Shown here in pieces: positions 20,064 through 32,434 of a stretch of 64,000 bases of DNA. The stretch is from Ilyonectria destructans (Eukaryota; Ascomycota; Sordariomycetes; Hypocreales; Nectriaceae), in the NCBI GenBank assembly GCA_020740775.1, contig JAHEWK010000011.1:868001-932000 (forward strand). Reading direction: 5' to 3'. The notes under the pieces were generated by a model. That model searched no databases. It was not told the origin of the DNA and saw only the letters and a list, made by a program, of their open reading frames with translations. A program made the position numbers and the translations under genes. Every line of letters begins with the position of its first letter. The stretch's first letter is position 1.

Positions 20064-23000
20064 TCAAGGACTGGACTTCTTCTGTGCCGCGGCAGCCGGC
20101 GGAGGCACGGGGACCTTCTCGAGGCCGTGACGAACACTGACATCGCTCGACCCAGGCGAGCTGAGATATTCGCCGAAGGTACGCTGTTCGATATCTAGAT
20201 CTCTCCAGCTCACTCCGTTGGTCCGACGAGCTTGGATACGGAAGAAGACGCGCTTGGCCCACTTCCAGAGCTCAACACCACCGAAGAACAAGCCGGCGCA
20301 GACAAAGACAATGCCCCATTCCCAGCTGATTCCCTTGTGCTTGAAGACGACAGTGCTGATAACTGGGATGTAGATTAGAGGGAACAGCGTCACAAAGCCG
20401 AACACAATAGCCCAGAAGAGGAACTGGTTGCGCCAAATGTCGTGCATCCACTGAGTGAAGTACAGCTTGGAGCCTGGTTGCATGCGGAAGAAGGACCGTC
20501 GCTTGTCAATCATCTCCCAAGCCAGGAACAGTGAGAACCAGGTGAGGCAGGCAAAGGTAGTGGCACGCGATCGGAACACGGTATCGCAGGCCTCACTGTA
20601 TCGCTCGTTGCAGCCCTCTCCGAGATTGCCGTCGCCCCAGGCATACAGGCGCAGCACAAAGGAACCAAGGCAAAGCGCTGCGATCCAAAGGCCGTAGACG
20701 GTCATGTCGCAGATGAGTTCGAGAGTGAACACGCCGGTTTCGAGAGGCTGCGGCGGCCTGCGAAGAATGTCGGGCACGGCACGCTCGAAACCGAGACCCA
20801 TATCAGGCATACCAGAGGTCGCCATGATAATCCAAACGATCTGCACGGGAGCCAGAGGGAAAACTGAGAGACCAGTTCGGTCCTTGAATGCTAGACCGAC
20901 AAGGAGAACACAGGCCTGCGCGACATTGGTGGCCAGGACGTGAAGAATGAACTTTTGGATGTTGTCAAAAATGCGGCGACCCTCCTCGATTGCCGCAACA
21001 ATTGAGGCAAAGTTATCGTCGGCCAGAACAATATCGGACGCGTCCTTTGCGACGTCAGAACCAGCCTGGCCCATAGCAATTCCGACGTCAGCACGACGAA
21101 GTGAGGGTGAATCGTTAACACCATCACCGGTCTATTCTAGTCAGCAAACATTCCATCATTCCTTGGGATGCTACAACTTACCATGGCACAGAACTTCTTC
21201 CGGCGGTGCAAAGCCTCGATCATTCGGACCTTGGTGTTGGGAGCACACCGAGCAATTACAAGTGGGAGGAACGGCAATTGATCGACTTGATCATCCGAGA
21301 GGCCGTCGAACTGGGTAGCAGTCATGACCATTGAGGCCGCGATATCATGGGCCACAAGATCCATGCGAGTGGGTAGGATACCGACCTCAATAGCAATGGC
21401 CTTGGCGGTTTCGGGATGATCTCCAGTAAGCATATGGACGGAAATGCCGGCCTCGTGGCACTCCCGGACGGCCGGGGCAGACTCGGGACGAGGAGGATCG
21501 TAAAGACCGACGAGGCCACGGAAGACAAGGTCGCACTCAACCGTGGTGCGGTCGACCTCGTCACCCTTCTTCAGATCGACGTGGTAGGTCTTCGATGCCA
21601 GAGCCAAGACACGCAAGCCCATACCAGCGAAGGCCTCCATGTTGTGGAGGATCTCCTCACGGAAGTCATCCGTAATAGGGACTTGATCATCCGAATCAGT
21701 AGGGCAGTAGGTGGAGCAAGCTCCGATAACACGTTCGACAGCACCTTTGGTGAAGGCAAAGAGCTTGCCCGAGCGATTGTCCTTCATGATGACAGACATG
21801 CGCTTGACGTCAGAATCAAAGGGCAGTTCGGCGACCTCGCTGTACTGTTTGTGCTCATCATGGCTAGTGAGTTTGAGGCGGTTCCAGTCGAATCGAGAAG
21901 CAAGGACTTGGATAGCAATCTCAGTGGGGTCACCACGAGCGTGCCACTCGCCGTCCTTCCGGACGACAGTCGCAAGATTCGCTAGGGAAGCGACCTGAAG
22001 GAAGCTGGTGAGGCCACTGGCGCTCTGTGAAATCAAGTTGGCAGCTGTATCAATAACACCACAGGCATCGCCACCCTGCTTGAAAGGGATCTGATGCGGC
22101 TGGCGAGGGTCGTATCGGATATCACCCACAGTGGGATCGAAGGGAGAAGACGAATTTTCAATCGTGTAAGTTCCCTTGCCGGGCATCCAAGCGCCGCGGG
22201 CCACCATCTTGCCTTGGGTCAGGGTACCAGTCTTGTCAGAGCAGATATCCGTGACTGCACCTAGAGCCTCGAGAGACTTCAGGTTTCGAACAATGACGTT
22301 GCGCTCCACCATTCGCTTCGTGCCGGCAGCCATAGTGATGGTCAGGACGACGACCAGACTAGCTGGGATCATAGAAAGACCCGTGGCAACAGCGTAGATG
22401 ATGACCTGTTGGTGAGCGTCGAATTTATTGGCAGCGAGCACAATGATTGCACAGATGACGGCAACACCGAATAGGAGAATAGCCAGCCTGGAAAGCTTCT
22501 TCTGCAGAGGAGTACCCACGTTGACACCCAAGAAGCGACCAATGGCATCCGTGAGAGTCAACGTGTAAGCCTCGAGATATCGGTGCGGCTTGGCCGACCC
22601 ATCAGTCTTACGTTTGACGGGACGGACCTTGCTGTCCTTCTTTCGAAGGGCATTGGCAATGGCACCAATCTCCGTGCAAACGCCAGTAGCGAAAACGATA
22701 CCCTTAGCACGGCCCTTAGTAACAGTGGAAGAGCTGTAGGCCACGTTGAGACGATCACCGGGGCCGGTATTATCCTCGAAGACTGCATCCTCATTCTTCC
22801 TGACTGGTAGGGACTCGCCGGTCAACATCGCCTCGTCCGTTTCGAAGTTGATAGCCTCAATAAGTCTAGCAGAGTTAGATCGACAGGACCAGCGTCAGGC
22901 TGTAGGTTACTTACCGGATATCGGCCGGGATTGTGTCACCAACCTTGATTTCCACAAGGTCGCCGGGCACAATATGGACAGAGGGAACAACCATGGAGTC

Positions 23001-23638
23001 TCCACCACGAACAACGGTTGCAGTGGGGGATGAGAGCGATCGGAGGGAATCCATGGTCTTCTCAGCTGAATACTCCTGGAAGAATCCGACGACCACGTTG
23101 AGCATAATGACAAAGGCGACAACACCGCCTTCGATCCAAGATTTGATACCAAAAGAGACAGCCATGGCGAGGATCAAGACCTTATCGCGGCGTTAGTCAG
23201 AACCTTTCGATCCATATAGATATGGGATGTGGATAGGGTTATGCAGAGCACAAGAAACCTTCTGTGCAGGTTCCAGTTGCGAGGATACAGAATATGGTGG
23301 CAGTAAAAACAGATGCAATATAAGGGGCGGGGGGTTGAAAACAGCCAGACAACCAAAGAACAAGATAAGAACCCCGAGGCAGAAATACTCACCAATGTCA
23401 TGGCGTTGGCCACCTGGGCCAGGATGATCTTGAGGGGTTGGATGCCTTCGGCATCACCGAGATCGTTATTTCCAAACGTTTCCAACCGCTGGCTGGCCTC
23501 GGTCTCATTCAAACCATTCATGGTATCAGCCTTAAGCTCCTCTGCTACCTGGTCAAAGGAGAGAGCATGAGCAGGCTGACTCATGGGGGCATTGCTCTGG
23601 CCAGAGACGTGAGTCTCCGATGCCTCAACTTGGGCCAT
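20064..23638 (-). CDS. ena1: Ena-type Na+/K+-exporting P-type ATPase (type IID)
   Basis: Four exons (23393-23638, 22915-23180, 21182-22865, 20064-21131) total 3264 bases, giving 1087 residues, a usual Ena length. The order is: N-terminal cation-ATPase domain (SFDQVAEELKADTMNGLNETEA), TM1-2, actuator domain with LTGESLP at about 185-191, TM3-4 with MIPASLVVVLTITMAAG, the phosphorylation site CSDKTGTLT with Asp381, nucleotide-binding domain (KGAVERV), then MLTGDHPETA and TGDGVNDSPSLRRAD across the exon 3-4 junction, and six C-terminal helices. Ena pumps drive Na+ and K+ (or Li+) out of the cell and matter most at alkaline pH, where antiporters fail. I start at the ATG at 23638 (MAQVEASE); the frame stays open slightly upstream but without ATG. 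Confidence 0.95.
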
Positions 23639-26600
23639 GGTTATGGTCGACACTGACAGCGTGTGTCAGCAAGCCTAGCAGTGGGTTGTTGTTGTAAGGT
23701 TCCTGTAAGAGAGGGATGAAGTTATTCTGGTACCGGATAACCCTAAAGCCTACTTGGATTCCTGGGAGGGGGATTCAAGAAGCCTCGAGTTTGGCGATCA
23801 GGGGTGGACAAGCAAAGAATCCATGGGGAGAAAGACACTGAGGAACAGAAGGAACAGAAGGAACACAGGAGGAGCGCAGGGCCGGGATGACGACATCTTA
23901 TAGTTGCCAGCGGAGGACCAGGACAAATGTTGAGGCAGGCTGTTATCTCTGGCACCTCCGTCATGGTGCGACTCCTAGAGGATGAGTTTACTCCAGAGAC
24001 CCCCGCAACGCCAAGGTCGGTCCAATTTTCCTTCTCTGCTTTCTGTCTTTCTTCCAGAAGGGCGGGGTTGGAGACTGGAGCGAGTGTCTTGGCGATAGGA
24101 CGGAGTCCTTGGTATTGTTGTCATAGCCGGCTCATCCGCCTCCAGAACCGGGACTGTCCAAGGCCACCGGTGACAGCTCCGGGAAGGGAGCGTCACGGTG
24201 GAAGACGATGAAAGCTCATTGGTTACGACCTGTGCCGTTCTAGACGGCGTTGGGTATCTGGACCGTCTCGACAGTCGGGCACTCGCCGTCCGCACGCCAT
24301 CCAGCTGGTCGGAGCAGTGACGCGGCGTAGTGGGCTCGGCATCAATTGGCGGCTGTGAATGGGCGGCGGAGCCTTGGCCGGGTCTTGGCCGGGTCTTGGG
24401 AGACCGGGGTTTCGTTGCTTTTGGGGCACCGAGCCGGCGCCGAGCCTTGGAGGCGGCGATACTGGCCCATGAGCGGCCGTGGTGTTCTTCAAGGCCCCAC
24501 GAGGACTCCATGAAGACTCCGTTGCGGCCACCGAAGGTGGGTCTACGCACAGGACTGCATTTAGCATTACATTAGGAACCGACTGTAGGCGGCCCTGTGA
24601 TGGTCTCGGGCAAGATACGTAAGCGATCATAGCACACCCCCCAGGAAGGAGAAGAAGGGGGGTGTCCTGGAGGGTCAAAGGATCATGTTGGTGTTCTAGG
24701 CATTCTGTGCGAAGCAGCCATTGGGTTAATTCGTTTCCAGACTGTCCACATGTCTCCTCAGAGCGGCATGTTGGACCCAACGAGTGCGAGGGGGTTGCTC
24801 CGGCCGTTGTCCGGCGATAGGTTGGTCGCGGACAGCTCAAACAGAGCCAGCAGAGCCTCCATCCTCCACCGAGACGTTCGTCCTGCGTGGTCTCGTGACC
24901 TCATCCATGGAGATTAGATTTCGATCAGATCTCGACAACGGCTGGTTCGTTTACTGGAGAGCGGCATCTTGATTTAGCCCATCTTCAGGGCGAGGTGCAG
25001 GCACTGCCACAATCGTGGAGACACTCTCGAAGACTTTGGACTGTTAAGACAAAGAGTCTTATCTTTGCCTAGAGCTTCAGGATACCTTAGCTAGAGGAAG
25101 TACCACATCGTTAGCTGCTGCAAGAGCCGGGGTATGTTTCTAGTGATGGAGACGTGCATACGATGGATCCCTAACAGTTAACTATGCCTATTACTCCTTA
25201 CCCTGTTATAATCTTATTTCTTACGTGAGCCTTCTGCGCTGTTTCTAGAACAAGTCCCCGCATGGGAGGTACCTTGTACGTAAGTCTGCGTCCACCTGCA
25301 TCTCTGATAATCTCTCTAAACGTGACAATAAGCTTAAATCGCCGACTCCTGGACCAGGCCCCGCTTCCTGGATACGACCTTAGGCAGCGTCATCCGCGCC
25401 GTCGATATAGCCGCATCTCCAGGCGTCTCACAGCGTCTCCGGGCGCTCTAGCGCTTGTCAGGGGACCCAAGAACACGCAGCATCACTTGAAGCCACTGGT
25501 GGGCGACACGCGGGTCACGTACGGTGAATACGGATCCCTCGCAGGACGGTTACATGTCTTCATTGGCCATGACCCCGGATCGCACTCCGAGGGTCCGCGG
25601 AAAGGTCCACGCCGTGGCCAACTGAGCGTCGTCTCAGCCAGTCCCGCCGCAGGGGACAGCCCGGAACGGTCGGCCTTTGGACAGCAATCATCACAGTGGT
25701 TGCGGAGGTGGCGGAATTGTACGGGTGATGGGCCTCAATCACATTATGTGGTCCGCTGGTGGCTGAAGGGGGGCGACGACAAAATCTGCTCCTCAGCAGG
25801 GCGTCCAGCGTACTCAACATCCCAGCCTGACACCAGTGCCTCGCGGTGCCTCGCGGTGACTTGCCTTGCTTCTAGTTGCTTGCCGTCGTTTCCGGGCCGT
25901 CAATCTACAGCTGATAGCCTGATTCCCATATAAACCTCGGAGTATTTGAGCAGCCATAGGCGCGGGAACGGCGGTGACTTGGGAACATTGTGACAAATCC
26001 CGACGCCGGGGTGACGGGATCAGACTGGAGACCGGAGACGGGAACTTGGGGACCGGGGACGGGAAACTGGGGATGGGCCGACGGTGAGGCTCCAGGAAGG
26101 CCAAAAGCGCCAGTGTCAAGTCCAGAACATGAGATGCGAGATTGGGCGTATATCTCAGATACTCCCGCCCCTTGCTACTCATCTAACCTGCCAGCTGGAT
26201 CTCATCAGAGGCAGATAATGGCGAGCAAGCGTATACTCAAATGAAGCCATGGATTCCAGGATACCAGCGCCTTCCTTTCAGTCAAGCCAGGTCTGGGGGT
26301 AGGTATGCAGGGTGTCATAATCGTTGGCATCGTGACAAGGCAGAATTCACTAACCCAGTCGATGCTTCAGGAAGCGTCAACCAGGAGCCACTTAGGTGGG
26401 ACCTTGCCGATCAGCTTTAGCCTTTCCCATCAATGCGTTACAAACACTGTTTAATCCCATACTCAGGCTAGAACCTCGATGACCCGGCTAAGTGGCGGAA
26501 GAGACCGTTCCATGGCGGAATCGTTAGTCTGCATTGGCTATAAACGCCAAGAAACATCAACGTGGGATGCAGAATGACAAGACTGCAGGGAACAAGAAAT

Positions 26601-28038
26601 CTGTCAGCTGCTCCTTCCTAAAACAAAAGTGTCGGCAGGGCCTACAATCACTCGTCATTGCTTCTCTTTGCCAGAGTGAAAAAAGCATTTCGAGTTTTGG
26701 CCTAGTTGGGCGCTGAGATATCAACCGCTGACCATGTCAACGGTATGACCTTCAAACGCCAGATTGAAGCCCAAGAATAAGTTAGATATTTTAGGTGAGC
26801 CCAGAGAAAGTGGCAAGAGAGAATAAACCGAGAGGCAGATGGAGTCCCAACCAAGCAGACGAAGCCAAGGTCGAGCCAACGGGGCCAAGGACGACCTTAA
26901 AGAGCCAAGGAAAACCTTGACAAAGCCAAGTCTATCCCCAGGCAGAGAAGTTGCATATGCAGGAAAGAGACAAAGACGCCAGAGTCATTGTCTAGATAAG
27001 CAGGTTTCCAAGAGTCCCGTCGATGCTCGGCATCGTTCGCGACCAAGTAGGTTAGGTATCTTTTGCCGGAAGGATTTGCCAGGCTCGATTCAATTGCGAT
27101 TTTAGGATGAGTCTCGTGAAATCTCAACTTGATTACCATTACCCCACCCCAGGAAAGAGAAAGGACTTGGATACGTAGAGCTGACGTTTTAAACGGTTCT
27201 CCCTCATCCAGCTCTACCCTCCCCCTTGCCACCCAATGTATACAAACCCCAGCACAGTTACACATACCAAGCTCTGTAGGCTACAATGATTCATCGGGCT
27301 AGCAAAGGCAAATGTCACCTTCACATTGTAAGGTGACCAAATGCTACACCGAGTGGACTATCTATCTCAGACTTCGTACGGAGTAGCGACGCCAAAGATC
27401 GCCAGACTTCTGACACAAGGCGCGATCTCGGTGAAGCTCCACTGGGGTAAATCCATTACCACATCCTCTGCGATGAATTTGTCGAGGAAGATAAGAATCC
27501 ATCGCTAAGTAAGTCAAGACTTTCTGCCAAGGAGCACAAGAGGAGTAATGTGTTCAGATGTTCTCGCCGTGCCGCGAGCCTGCATTGCGCAGGCCCCGCT
27601 TCGGGCGAAAGGGCTTTTACGTTTCTAGAAGGGAGCCAAATATAAACCATCAATGAGATGAGATAACGCTGCAGGAGAAGCTTCGTTGTATGGGTCGTGG
27701 AATGGACCAGAAGCCTTGGCACTTGGCATGATAACATGAGCGAGCGGGGAACCATGGTCCCGAGTCAGTTTTCTTCCAAGAAACCCGGCATGACGCCCAA
27801 GGAAGCTTCGGATCACGCCCAACAGCGAACTAGTTGATTGCAAATTGAAGTTTACATCTTGGCACCGGCCGTAAATTGCATACACTGAAGATAAAAGCCA
27901 TGGCATAACGTAACAGAACATCATCGCCAACAGTTGTTACTGGATCCGCACCAAACGAAACGCCGTCATATCCCAACCCCCACACCATCTCTTACAAGTT
28001 CCCCCATCCCGGAGCAAAGCCTAGCCATTATCATCTCT
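23639..28038. other. 4.4-kb gene-poor stretch
   Basis: It starts with the Ena promoter. Longer frames at 24223-24840 (-), 23975-24550 (-) and 25262-25933 (+) have no domain, no hydrophobic pattern and no conserved look, so I do not call them. Small direct repeats occur: CTTGGCCGGGT twice near 24371-24398, and GTGCCTCGCG twice near 25838-25858. A G-rich tract of GGGAAC- and GGGGAC-like words lies near 26000-26075. No RNA gene is seen. Confidence 0.45.
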
Positions 28039-28455
28039 TCAAATCTCGGCCATGTGGTGAGAACAGCACTTCCAGTCGCCTCCGGCCCCCTGCCGAAACG
28101 TGGTCGAGCACCAGCCCTCCGTCGCAACCATCTCGCCGTCTTCGAGCCGCCACGCGGTAACGCGGTACGTGACAGCCGAGCTCATCAGGTCGATTTCGAC
28201 AAAGTCTGGGTCGTCGTGGATCTTAAAGGCCGTCCACGGCTCGTAATAGTCCTCGAGGTACTCCTTCAGTGTCGGCTCCGTCTTGGGCGAGTAGACTTCC
28301 CGGTCCGGCTCGGCGAGCAGGGCGTCGTGGGTGATGTACTTGTGGATCGTCTTGGGCTTGTCGCAGAGGGCGTGCCAGAGGAGAGCCGTGGCATCCATGG
28401 TGCCCTCTTTGTTGCGGGAGCGGATGTTATTTTTTTTCGGTTCTTCGTCAGACAT
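28039..28455 (-). CDS. Small NTF2-fold protein (SnoaL/DUF4440-like)
   Basis: An intronless 138-residue protein. After a basic, unstructured N-terminus (about 1-22) it shows the NTF2-like pattern: an initial helix (ATALLWHALCDKP), then a hydrophobic strand pattern ending in YRVTAWRLEDGEMVATEGWCSTTFRQ. The WxLEDG hairpin and the closing W(K)CCSHHMAEI resemble DUF4440 and the CaMKII association domain, whose fungal members are mostly uncharacterised. The N-terminal MSDEEPKKNNIRSRNKEG is too polar for a targeting peptide, so it is probably cytosolic. Possible roles range from small-ligand enzyme to dimeric scaffold. The family call rests on pattern, not on a catalytic residue. Confidence 0.75.
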   Translation of the reverse strand: MSDEEPKKNNIRSRNKEGTMDATALLWHALCDKPKTIHKYITHDALLAEPDREVYSPKTEPTLKEYLEDYYEPWTAFKIHDDPDFVEIDLMSSAVTYRVTAWRLEDGEMVATEGWCSTTFRQGAGGDWKCCSHHMAEI

Positions 28456-29504
28456 GGTGGTGGTTGTGGTTGTCGTGATTGATAGAGAGCAGATCAGAGA
28501 GACGTTGCAAGACCCAAGATTTCGTCCTTATTTGTTGACAGCAGTAGAAGAACAGCAAAAGTCGAAAGAAATAGTCCCAGTAAATTTGGCTGACGTATGT
28601 TTCCAAAGCCTTGATATCGTCATCTCCATGAGTGTTGTGGCCGAGTTGCACTAGAAACTTGGAAATCCACCACATCCGGATCCCTGCCGCCTTTGACGTC
28701 AGAGACGCGCAGCAAATCAGGACGGGACAACGGCCACACATCGCGGGCGATCATCATCGCTGCGGGGATAAACCAGTTGCAGGGCTTCTGCAGAAGTGTC
28801 CGCTTGTGTCAAATTATTCCATCATAATGCAGCCGTTCGAGATCGTCATCTCGGCCGATTCTGGTGGTGACAAGCGCCAAATCGGCCGGAGCCTCACACA
28901 GGTCATCTTCGGTTCAACTCACCGACCGTGAATGCAAACACGGCTTAAATACTTCGAGAAAACAGTCTAACATGCAGTAAATGCTAGAAATTTTGCTTAC
29001 TGAAAACCAGTGCCGAAGATTCGTCGCGAGTTTGGTCTGTATTGGAGGTCGTGATGTGACGTCAACCAACCCCACAGAGGTACCGTCATGATGACACTCC
29101 AAAAATATGCAGAGACAACCGTGAAAGTCCACTTCCAAGGCTGCTTTAAAGCCGCCAATGCTCACTGAGCTTTGAAAATAATGTTCATTCATAATAGTCA
29201 TCAAGTCATTCGAATTATTTCGTAAGGCCATATACAGAACTTCCTCCACTGCCAATGTGAACCCAACCAGTGGGTATATAGTGACAGTAAACTAAACAGG
29301 AAGCAATTAATCTCATCCATACTCAAATGCGAATTGGGAATATATCCCAAACATCTTTTCCCTCTCGGCGCCCATACAAAACGGAACCGTCATAGGTAGG
29401 TTAAGGAAATCAGTGCGTCGTGCAGTGTCGTTATCTGCGGCTTCGTAGCCAGAAAACCATCTTCAAAAGAAACAACAAAACCAATCAAATCAAAAAGCAT
29501 ACTC
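28456..29504. other. Intergenic region
   Basis: This is the leader and promoter of the NTF2-fold gene (with a TGGTGG-rich stretch next to 28456) and the downstream region of the Ser/Pro-rich gene. The frame at 28914-29255 on the minus strand has no recognisable family. No other gene is seen. Confidence 0.45.
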
Positions 29505-32434
29505 TCAATGCAACCTCTCCTTAATGGCCAATATTCCCGATACTCCGGGGCAGCATTTGGTGCTCATCTCATGTTCGCACCACGAGCACTTCACCGTCAT
29601 GGAAACTTTGCCCTCGAAGCCCATCGCCTCTGACGATGTGAAAACGGCCTCGGGGTTCGCCATAGCCTTGTATAGCTTGATGGGTATGTCATGGTAGCGC
29701 TTGCATTCGCAGCACACCACAAACAGCTTTCCGACACGGTCGCCACCTTGGGGTCCGTGGCGGCTCGATTTCATCGATGATTCGGGGATAGCTACCGCCG
29801 ATTTTTGGCCGCGCGCATCCAGATTCGGCGTGCTCTTAGATGCCTTTGGACGAGAGTACTGGGGCAAGTTGTCGGTCTGTAGCTCCGAGGGCCTCATGCG
29901 GCCCTTGCTCTTCTCTCTGTGCCTTAGTCGCGGCTGTGCTTGTGTAAGGGGTGACATCATGCTACTCTCGTCCGAAGAAGTGAAGTCATGTCTGCTGTGT
30001 GGTGGGCTTCGGAGATTGGCGTTTGCGAAAGCCTCCATCACTTTTCTCGAAGCCGCCTCAATGGGGTCCAGTTCCTCGTCGGTTTGAGGCGCATCGGAGA
30101 GTTGGAATCGATCGCAAGGAGGGAACTGCGGCGAACTGGTTGCAGACCAGCAAGGGCTGTATTGAGACTGCTTTCCTCCGGCCATATGCGGAAGATGCTC
30201 TGAGTCGGACTGGGGTGGGGACGAATCCGGTGTACTCGGGGGTGATGCAGACTGGAGAGCGTCCGAGTATGAGGACTCATCGGATGAGCTTGTTGTGGGC
30301 CTCCAGATGTCCGAAGACTGCGCTGTACTCGGAGCTATGTGCTCGGCGAGACGTCGAGAGATCTTTATCTGGGACGAGGCAAGACCAGCGTCTGGTTGTT
30401 TTGTCGTCTTTTGAACATCTGTTCGGGGTAGTATCATCGCCTCGTTCTTGAGAGGACTTGCTGGGAGTGTCGGCGAATATCCTTTGGAGATGCTGCTCGT
30501 GGTCGACGTCGGAGAGGTGGATGATTGTGATCCGCTTCCACGACTAAAGGTGGACCGAGCAGTGTCCTTGAAGTTAAACTTCGAAGTTGGAGACGTCGGA
30601 GAGTCTACAGGGAATGGCGTTGGGCGAACACCAGGGGCGGTGTTCTCATATCGGATGCTCGGTGGCGTGGCATTCCGCTTCTCGCTGGATGTCTTGCCTG
30701 CTCCCACGGCCTTCCTGTCTAGCCGCGGGCGAAGAGACTCCTTGGAAGCTCGAGTCGGTTCATTTTTGGTCGCCTCGATGGGTGACTGTGGCTGCGAACG
30801 ACTAAGTAAGCCAAGAGAGTTTCTCTTCGAGTTCCTCCTTGGAGGTTCTGGGGGGATAGATGAGACAGAGGCAGTTGATCCGTGTCTTGAGCGAGTCTTG
30901 GTTGACGACGGGGGATATGGCGTTTTGTCCTTCTGCTCGGTGGCCGTGTGTCTTTCGGGTTGTGTTTCCAGACGTAACGTCTCGGTCGCCTTCGAACTCC
31001 GGTCCTTATCAGCCACGTTGAGCGGCTTGATGACCCCGTTTCCGTTAGACGCCTTGTCTGCCCCAAGGTCTCTCGCTGATATCTTTGCTTCGAGGGTAGC
31101 AGGTGGGCCAGTCTTGATATGAAGGCCACCCCGTCTCGTCAAGCCTGTCTCCTTGACGTAAATTGATTCCTCGACAGACGGCGCATTCTTGATTGGTTCT
31201 TCCAGTTCATCTTCGGTGTCAACCACGGCGCATTCGTCAGCCGCCTTCGCCGCCTTCTTCTTGGCACGAGCACTCCAGAGGTAGATGTTTGCGGAGCTGA
31301 AAGAGTCTCGTTTGGACGGGGATTTGGGCGACATCATGGCTTGGTTCCTCGCCGACGACGTCTGCAGGGAAATTGGCGGGTAGGTTCGACGCTGCGCATC
31401 CGCTTCCTTGTCTTGGGCAGGCTGGGGCGGAGTCTTGAGCGGCGTGAAGGAGCCAACTCCAAGGAACGACTTTCGCAATGCAGGATGGACTGTGCTGTTT
31501 CCCTTTGATTGGTCTTCCACAACTTGCTGCCGGAAGTCCTGCTTCTTCTTGTCCAGCTTGACGCCACCGAGGAACCCCGAGGGACTCGTCTGGTCGAAAG
31601 ACGCGCGTCGAATCTCAAAGGAGTGTCGGATGGCCGAGGTCAGCGAACCAGATCTGCCTCGCCTGGGCTTCTCAGATGGTTCGTCCCTAGCATCCCTGTT
31701 GTCTTTGTTCCCAATAGAAATTCCCAGCAGGCTAGATGACCGAGTCTTCTGCTTTGGTGGGCTCACTGGGTCGGTTTGGCTTCGAGCCAGGCCTTGTGAG
31801 AGCGGTGGCGCCTTGCTCAGACGTCTTCCACGAGGCTTGTTTTCGTTGATTTCTGGTTCTCTCCCCCGTCTCTCCTCTCGCTTCTCTTCTTTCTTTTCCT
31901 CCTTTCTCTCCTTCTTCTCTTGCTTGCGGCGGCCGTATGCCTCCCAGCTGGGTGACTGGCAGACGGATCTCTCTTCTTCGACATCCGGAGGGAATACGAA
32001 GGCCACCGTCTTGTGGGCGGGTACCGATGCGCCTCTCGAGTGACCAGGATCTTTGATAAGCTTTCGTTGGAAGACAGCTGGTGACTCGGCTGCGGCAGGA
32101 GGAGCTATGTTGTAAAACAGCGGTGGCGGCACTGGGCCATAGTTTCGAACGGGCGGAGGTGCTTTCTTGCCATCCTTTGGCACCAGCTCAAAGCGGCGAG
32201 GTTGAGGAGCCGGACTCGGAGGAACGGAGCCAGCTTGAGAAGATGAGAGGGAGTGGTTCGTTGAAGCGTGCGCTCTATGGATCTAATTTGGATCGGGAAG
32301 CGTGAGTACGAGTATTCTGGCCATAAATGAGATTTTAGGAAGAAATTACTTACCACCATCTTCTTCTCCAGGTCGAGCATCAGCTGGAAGCTGTTGGACC
32401 GCGAACGGCCCTGTGTTTGGACGGCTCCAGGCAT
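29505..32434 (-). CDS. Large Ser/Pro/Lys-rich protein with C-terminal cysteine motif
   Basis: Two exons (32354-32434 and 29505-32282) joined across a 71-base intron give 952 residues. Most of the protein is low-complexity and likely disordered: many SP and TP sites, a highly charged stretch (KQEKKERKEEKKEEKREE, encoded by a long polypyrimidine run near 31860-31925) and Ser-rich blocks. The last 75 residues look folded: KLFVVCCECKRYHDIP, then VKCSWCEHEMSTKCC and KERLH. The CC-x-C, C-x-x-C and CC groups with nearby His look like a zinc site. From memory, similar C-termini end otherwise disordered Ser-rich proteins in other filamentous ascomycetes. I know no function. The heavy phospho-site content would suit a regulatory or scaffold protein. 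Confidence 0.82.

Noticed and set aside
20064..23638. Idea that the Ena ATPase is a pseudogene because its frame is broken
   Set aside because: All breaks are explained by three GT..AG introns; the joined exons are a multiple of three and keep every P-type ATPase motif.
24223..24840. 205-codon minus-strand frame
   Set aside because: No domain, no hydrophobic or charged pattern, and overlapped by other equally long frames.
25262..25933. 223-codon plus-strand frame
   Set aside because: Composition looks random, with no motif and no splice structure.
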